Assembly (NCBI GenBank): GCA_910578995.1
Contig: CAJTSY010000074.1
Span: 9,819-20,143 of the forward strand
Direction of reading: 5' to 3'
Source of the DNA: an uncultured Acetatifactor sp.
GTDB taxonomy: Bacteria > Bacillota > Clostridia > Lachnospirales > Lachnospiraceae
Length of the DNA: 10,325 bases
Both the position numbers and the translations under genes were made by a program. This document shows positions 7,132 to 10,325 of the stretch, one piece after another. Below the pieces are notes generated by a model. That model was not told the DNA's origin, ran no database searches, and saw only the letters and a list, made by a program, of their open reading frames with translations. How positions within the stretch are numbered: the stretch's first letter is position 1; every line of letters starts with the position of its first letter.

Positions 7132-7163
7132 AAAAAATCGAGACCTCGTCAGAAGCCTCGATT
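7132..7163 (-). terminator. Rho-independent terminator-like hairpin for the right-hand gene set
   Basis: Arms AATCGAG (7136-7142) and CTCGATT (7157-7163) form a 7-bp stem with a 14-base loop. On the minus strand the stem runs into a stretch of six T (7137-7132). It lies 53 bases after the cupin stop and just behind the LysR stop. The stem is only moderately stable and there is no T-run on the plus strand, so LysR termination is less clear. Confidence 0.55.
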
Positions 7164-7216
7164 CGCCATGCTGAATATGCAATGATTTCATACGTTCCGG
7201 CAATGTAGATGCCTGT

Positions 7217-7516
7217 TCATCCGAGCCGGCCGTATGCTTCGCCGTCTACCGCTTCACACCATTCGGTCCTTGTCTCTTCTCCCGGCACCTCCATGGCAAG
7301 ATGCTGGAACCAGGAATCCTTTGCCGCGCCATGCCAGTGCTTTACCCCTGCCGGGATGTTCACCACGTCACCCGGCCGAAGCTCCCTGGGTTCGCAGCCC
7401 CATTCCTGATACCACCCGCGCCCGCTGACGCAGATCAGCATCTGCCCGCCTCCGCTTTTCGCGTGATGGATATGCCATCCCTCACTCCATCTGTGCTTCC
7501 CAAAATGCCGCCGCAT
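7217..7516 (-). CDS. Cupin domain protein, N-terminally truncated
   Basis: A single cupin that lacks its first strands. The frame runs from WHIHHAKSGGGQM through PGDVVNIPAGVKHWHGA to a C-terminus GEAYGRLG, with stop at 7217-7219. Metal ligands are visible: the two histidines of WHIH, Gln in GGGQ and His in KHWHGA. Family members normally carry 30-60 more residues before WHIH. Here homology begins right at the stop codon of the upstream hydrolase gene (7482), and the codons before it overlap the hydrolase reading frame. ATG 7516 inside the hydrolase gene would give 99 residues, with GGAGGG about 12 bases upstream, so translation by coupling is possible. In many relatives (from memory) this cupin is fused behind a CMD domain like the one at 8607-8939; here a hydrolase gene lies between them. 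It is either a decayed remnant or a shortened working protein. A terminator-like hairpin follows. Confidence 0.7.
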   Translation of the reverse strand: MRRHFGKHRWSEGWHIHHAKSGGGQMLICVSGRGWYQEWGCEPRELRPGDVVNIPAGVKHWHGAAKDSWFQHLAMEVPGEETRTEWCEAVDGEAYGRLG

Positions 7517-8546
7517 CGTCGATCCAGCCCTCCGCCACCGTTCCTGTCCCCAGGCCGAATCCATGGCGGAGCCCCTCATAGACATGGAACTCCGTGGGGA
7601 TTCCCAGCTCCTCCATGGCCTCAAGCCGCGCCTGCATGGTGCGCCAGCTGGCGATCCCGTCGTTTGTCCCCACGCAGGCATAGGTGGGCGGATCCCCCGC
7701 GCTGTATTCGCTGTGCCCGGTATACTGCATAATCACCGCCCCTGCCCCGGGAATGTCGTCCCCGCCGAAGGCCGCCGTGCCATAGGTGCCCAGATAGGCC
7801 GCCATCCTGGCCCCCGCGCTGCCTCCCCACAGGGAATAGCAGTCCGTGTCCACCTCCAGCTCTTCCGCATGGGCGAAGATATAGCTGATGGCCCGCGCCA
7901 GATCCTCACAGGCTGTCTGGGCGCCCGGGCGGTAGATCAGGGCAAAGGCATTGTAGCCCATCTTCGACAACTCCAGGGCGTGGGGGAAGCTGTCATGCAT
8001 GGCCCCCACATAGGCGAATCCGCCGCCGGCATTGCAGACGGCAAACTTTTCCCCGGGATTGCCCCGGAAGAAGAACAGGCCGGTATCTTCCTTTGCCGGA
8101 TCCGCGGCTTTCTCTTCCTCCGAATAGATGTCAAAGAACACGGTATCTCCCGCTTCCGCATGGTCTTTCAGATAATTGGCGATCTCCACGGTCTTGTCCG
8201 GGTCGATATTGTTGTACCAGGTCAGCCTTAAATCCCCCAGCGTGGTTCCGCTGTAATATCCGCTGTTCACCGGAAAAATCAGCCGCCCGAAATCTCCGAA
8301 AGCCGGATCCGACATCACTTCCGATATGCTGGTGTCCGCCGAATATGCCTCTTCTGTCTCCTGTTGCCCAGACGCCCGATCTTCTGTCTCCTGTTTCCCG
8401 GATGTCTGATCATCCAGGGTTTCCTCCGGACCGGTTTCCGTTCTCTCCATCCTTTCCACGGACTCCTCCACCTTATTTTCCGCCCCGCATCCGGTAAAAA
8501 GAGCCAGGATGCAGACCGGCAGTACCCATTTTATTCTCCCCTTCAT
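7482..8546 (-). CDS. Lipoprotein alpha/beta hydrolase (third in the window)
   Basis: A 354-residue exported hydrolase. Signal peptide ends in LFTGC (Cys20). A Glu/Thr/Gln-rich linker to about residue 75 contains a near-duplicated QETED/QETEE unit. The core has oxyanion loop VCNAGGGFAYVG (170-181), nucleophile Ser243 in WGGSAGA, acid Asp296 in GTNDG and His328 in LRHGFG. It resembles the hydrolase at 568-1764 in order of motifs and in having no histidine in the oxyanion loop, but the two are only distantly alike. GGCGGG about 8 bases before ATG 8546 is a modest ribosome binding site. It lies 60 bases behind the CMD gene, a wider gap than elsewhere among neighbouring lipoprotein genes, and its 3' end overlaps the truncated cupin frame. 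Its placement suggests insertion between the CMD and cupin parts of an older gene or operon. Substrate unknown. Confidence 0.88.
   Translation of the reverse strand: MKGRIKWVLPVCILALFTGCGAENKVEESVERMERTETGPEETLDDQTSGKQETEDRASGQQETEEAYSADTSISEVMSDPAFGDFGRLIFPVNSGYYSGTTLGDLRLTWYNNIDPDKTVEIANYLKDHAEAGDTVFFDIYSEEEKAADPAKEDTGLFFFRGNPGEKFAVCNAGGGFAYVGAMHDSFPHALELSKMGYNAFALIYRPGAQTACEDLARAISYIFAHAEELEVDTDCYSLWGGSAGARMAAYLGTYGTAAFGGDDIPGAGAVIMQYTGHSEYSAGDPPTYACVGTNDGIASWRTMQARLEAMEELGIPTEFHVYEGLRHGFGLGTGTVAEGWIDDAAAFWEAQME
8350..8409. repeat. Two tandem 30-base units in the hydrolase linker
   Basis: Units 8350-8379 and 8380-8409 are identical over their first 16 bases (TCTTCTGTCTCCTGTT) and then differ at a few places. 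The 30-base length keeps frame and encodes two similar ten-residue Gln-Glu-Thr-Glu units in the disordered linker behind the lipid anchor. It looks like a slippage or unequal-crossover duplication that lengthened the tether. Confidence 0.75.
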
Positions 8547-8606
8547 GGACCATGCCCGCCTTTCTGTATCTTGAAAGCCGCTATTGCCACAGCGGTATCC
8601 TATCCT

Positions 8607-8939
8607 CTACCGGCCGTCCCCTTCGCCATATATCTCCTGGATCATGGGAAACGTGCTCCACGCCTTCGGCCAGCCGCAGTAGAATGCAAGCTGTGTCACG
8701 ATTTCCACCGCCTCCTCTTTTGTAATGCCATGCTCCTTCCCAAGCGCGAGATGGGACTTTAGCTGCGGGTATAAGCCGGCCGAAAAGAGCGCCGCGATGG
8801 TGATCATACTTCTGTCCCTGGCCGAAAGCTGCTCTTCCCTTGACCATACCTCCCCAAACAGGACATCGTCATTCAATTCTGCGAATTTGGGCGCCAGCTC
8901 CCCCAGTCTGTCCCTTCCTGCTGTCTGCTTCTTTGCCAT
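8607..8939 (-). CDS. Carboxymuconolactone decarboxylase family protein
   Basis: A 110-residue all-helical protein of the CMD/AhpD-like superfamily, without export signal. Recognisable segments are SARDRSMITIAAL (39-51), LKSHLALGKEHGITKEE (60-76) and VTQLAFYCGWPKAWS (81-95). The CxxC pair of true AhpD is absent, so a thiol peroxidase-reductase role is unlikely; gamma-CMD-like chemistry or simple ligand binding are options. It starts 23 bases after the cyclophilin-like gene. The ribosome binding site is weak (AAAGGCGG, about 9 bases from ATG 8939). The protein ends at IYGEGDGR, about where relatives that carry a fused C-terminal cupin continue (from memory). A cupin lacking its front lies at 7217-7516, on the far side of a hydrolase gene. 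Standalone CMD proteins of this length are also common, so the fusion history is not certain. Confidence 0.9.
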   Translation of the reverse strand: MAKKQTAGRDRLGELAPKFAELNDDVLFGEVWSREEQLSARDRSMITIAALFSAGLYPQLKSHLALGKEHGITKEEAVEIVTQLAFYCGWPKAWSTFPMIQEIYGEGDGR

Positions 8940-8962
8940 AATTCCGTACCGCCTTTCTATTT

Positions 8963-9511
8963 TTATATTTCTGTGCCGTCCCCTGTCCCGCCGCCGGAAC
9001 CCGGGACGTCTCCTCCGTCATCCGCAATCTCTATGGTGATGTTCTCCCCGTATTCCTCGAACAGGGAGACGTCCGATGTAATCTTTCCCACCGGCACCAC
9101 AGGCACCACCGTCTGCTCCCGGCTCGCCTTGTAGATCAGGGCTATGGACGGCCCCACATCCCAATAGGCCAGGGAGCCCAGCTCGTATTCATACCCTGGC
9201 ATTCCTTTCTGTGCAATCTGCTCCGGCAGGTCAAAGGCTCTGGCAAAATTCGTCGCCGGATGCCACAGCTCCACCGTAAGCGGGAGCATTTCGGAAAATT
9301 CCCGGGCAGTTGGGTTGTCGTATAATATTCCATTTAAGACCGTATCCCCTGCCGTGATGCGGATGGAACACATCGCCGTCTGCTCCACGCTCAGCTTCGG
9401 TTCAAAGCCCTCCGGCAGGGAAGCCGTATCGGCATAGCCGGGTGCGGCGCATCCGGCCGCGCCGAACATCGACAAGGCCATCACCAAAAACCGTAAAGCC
9501 CTTTTTTTCAT
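8963..9511 (-). CDS. Lipoprotein with cyclophilin-like fold
   Basis: A 182-residue protein with signal peptide and lipobox GAAGC (Cys21), then a cyclophilin-like beta-barrel (about 47-162). Typical segments are ITAGDTVLNGILYDNPTARE (52-71), LPLTVELWHPATNF (76-89), GSLAYWDVGPSIALIY (112-127) and LFEEYGENITIEI (150-162). The short Gly/Asp-rich tail (164-182) looks disordered. Family members are small proteins of unknown function often found near reductases and flavodoxins; prolyl isomerase activity should not be assumed. I chose ATG 9511 because AGGAG lies about 5 bases upstream and the signal peptide starts there. The in-frame ATG at 9574 would add 21 residues encoded by a palindromic repeat. 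It lies between the aldo/keto reductase (115 bases upstream, with two hairpins between) and the CMD gene (23 bases downstream). Confidence 0.85.
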   Translation of the reverse strand: MKKRALRFLVMALSMFGAAGCAAPGYADTASLPEGFEPKLSVEQTAMCSIRITAGDTVLNGILYDNPTAREFSEMLPLTVELWHPATNFARAFDLPEQIAQKGMPGYEYELGSLAYWDVGPSIALIYKASREQTVVPVVPVGKITSDVSLFEEYGENITIEIADDGGDVPGSGGGTGDGTEI

Positions 9512-9536
9512 ACTCTCTCCTAAAGTTTCCCCCCTG

Positions 9537-9565
9537 GAAGAATGCCCGCACTTTGGGCATTCTTC
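9537..9565. repeat. Perfect 11-bp hairpin
   Basis: Arms GAAGAATGCCC (9537-9547) and GGGCATTCTTC (9555-9565) are exact inverse complements around seven bases. No T-run follows on the minus strand, and only a broken one on the plus strand, so it is not a typical terminator. It lies one base from the next hairpin, and both have a CAAAGT-like loop on the minus strand. Confidence 0.75.
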
Positions 9566-9566
9566 T

Positions 9567-9626
9567 GTGTGCAATTTAGATTTTCTTAGTCCGCGTACTT
9601 TGCGGGCTTAGAAAATCTTTGCACAC
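9567..9626. repeat. 60-base imperfect palindrome directly after the aldo/keto reductase stop
   Basis: The outer arms GTGTGCAA (9567-9574) and TTGCACAC (9619-9626) are exact. After a three-base bulge, AGATTTTCT (9578-9586) pairs with AGAAAATCT (9610-9618). Near the loop, CCGC pairs with GCGG with one wobble and one mismatch. In all about 24 pairs form, beginning at the base next to the reductase stop codon. It could slow transcription, protect the upstream mRNA end, or be a dispersed palindromic repeat. Together with the 9537-9565 hairpin it forms a 90-base double-hairpin block. Confidence 0.7.
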
Positions 9627-10325
9627 TTACTTCTGCTCATCCACAGGCGGCACCATTTTCACATACCCCTCCAGCATCTGGGGCGTGCTGGTGTAATATC
9701 TCATATTCTTGTCAAGAGCCGCCACCTGTGCCATCTCCTCGTCCGTCAGGGCAAAATCGAACAGGGCAAAGTTATCGCGGATATGGTCCGGGTTCTTGGA
9801 GCCGGGAATCACGATATTCCCCGCCTGGATATGCCAGCGCAGGATGATCTGGGCATTGGACTTTTTGTATTTTGCGGCCAGCTGTGTGAATACCGGCTCC
9901 TCAATCAAAGTCCTGTCCCCATGCCCCAGCGGGTACCAGGCCTGAATCACCATGCCCTCTTTCTCCAGGAAAGCTTTCAGCTCCTTCTCCTGGAAATAAG
10001 GATGCACCTCCGTCTGCAGGATGGCAGGCTTTACCTCGCACACATCCAGAATCTTCTGGATCTGCTCTTTGTTGAAATTGGAGAGCCCGATGGCCTTCAC
10101 CTTGCCCGCCTTATAGGCCTTCTCCATGAGGCGGTATCCTGCCAGATAATTGCCCGCGGGCTGGTGGATCAGCAGCAGATCGATATAATCGGTATCCAGC
10201 CTCTCCAGCGTCTTTTCCACGGCGTCCTCCTGCTCATAGAAAGACGGCCATATCTTCGTCTCCAGGAAGATCTCCTCCCTGGGGACACCGGACTTTTTCA
10301 TGGCCCTGCCCACTGCCTTCTCGTT
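9627..10325 (-). CDS. Aldo/keto reductase, N-terminus beyond the right edge
   Basis: The last 232 residues of an aldo/keto reductase. The frame stays open to the right edge, starting NEKAVGRAMKK, which follows the catalytic Tyr region in family members, so the first roughly 50-70 residues are missing. Visible are the catalytic Lys in LETKIW, His in LLLIHQPAGN, the substrate-channel strand QTEVHPYFQE, and cofactor loop IPGSKNPDHIRDN. That loop has the same Gly in place of the IPKS lysine as the lipoprotein reductase at 4131-5195. The two are clear homologues (WHxQAGxIxIPGSxNPDHI in both). A C-terminal tail of about 20 residues is particular to this copy. Whether it carries an export signal cannot be seen. 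It heads the right-hand gene set within the window and is followed immediately by the palindromic block. Confidence 0.92.
   Translation of the reverse strand, partial: NEKAVGRAMKKSGVPREEIFLETKIWPSFYEQEDAVEKTLERLDTDYIDLLLIHQPAGNYLAGYRLMEKAYKAGKVKAIGLSNFNKEQIQKILDVCEVKPAILQTEVHPYFQEKELKAFLEKEGMVIQAWYPLGHGDRTLIEEPVFTQLAAKYKKSNAQIILRWHIQAGNIVIPGSKNPDHIRDNFALFDFALTDEEMAQVAALDKNMRYYTSTPQMLEGYVKMVPPVDEQK

Noticed and set aside
7217..7681. Cupin frame extended upstream to 7681
   Set aside because: The part before about 7500 is the hydrolase gene read in another frame and does not resemble cupin sequence.
8578..8595. Small hairpin CCGCT/AGCGG between the CMD and hydrolase genes
   Set aside because: Only 5 bp with an 8-base loop and no T-run on either strand, so not called a terminator.
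8963..9574. Longer version of the cyclophilin-like lipoprotein starting at 9574
   Set aside because: The extra 21 residues are encoded by the palindromic block and precede a normal signal peptide; AGGAG stands before the inner ATG at 9511.
9537..9626. CRISPR-like repeat block
   Set aside because: There are two different palindromes, not a series of identical repeats with spacers, and no cas gene is near.

Overview
The window looks like accessory chromosome from a Gram-positive gut-type clostridium, most likely Lachnospiraceae. The basis is strong AGGAGG-type ribosome binding sites, lipoboxes of the form L-x-[AG]-C-G, an EFR1-type flavodoxin/ferredoxin, and a base composition that by eye is GC-rich for a Firmicute. 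The species cannot be fixed from the sequence. I see no RNA genes, CRISPR array or transposase.

Layout. (1) At 1-614 (minus) is the 5'-truncated front of a BglG/LicT-type antiterminator that runs off the left edge. (2) At 568-6016 (minus) is a tight five-gene operon, read from 6016 leftward: an EFR1 flavodoxin-ferredoxin, then four lipoprotein enzymes (aldo/keto reductase, esterase-713-like hydrolase, double cupin, acetyl-esterase-like hydrolase). Gaps are 29-47 bases. (3) At 6017-6283 is a divergent control region with a promoter on each strand, overlapping dyads and T-N11-A motifs. (4) At 6284-7126 (plus) is a complete LysR-type regulator. (5) At 7217-10325 (minus) is a second set, read from the right edge: a cytoplasmic-looking aldo/keto reductase (partial), two tandem palindromic hairpins, a cyclophilin-like lipoprotein, a carboxymuconolactone decarboxylase (CMD), a third lipoprotein alpha/beta hydrolase, and a cupin missing its N-terminal strands. 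A terminator-like hairpin at 7132-7163 closes it against the LysR gene.

How the parts may work together (inference). Both sets use the same enzyme classes: aldo/keto reductase, cupin and alpha/beta hydrolase. In the left operon all three carry lipoprotein signals, which would place them on the outer face of the membrane. In the right set only the hydrolase and the cyclophilin-like protein do. This suggests a LysR-controlled, surface-displayed route for an ester, lactone or carbonyl compound, paired with a cytoplasmic counterpart. The substrate is unknown. Exporting a normally NADPH-dependent aldo/keto reductase is biochemically puzzling and is the most unusual feature here.

Two of the lipoprotein hydrolases (stop codons at 568 and 7482) each end exactly where the next gene has lost its 5' end: the antiterminator in one case, the cupin in the other. 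This suggests that hydrolase cassettes were inserted, or flanking DNA deleted, at these points. The split CMD and cupin may once have been one gene.
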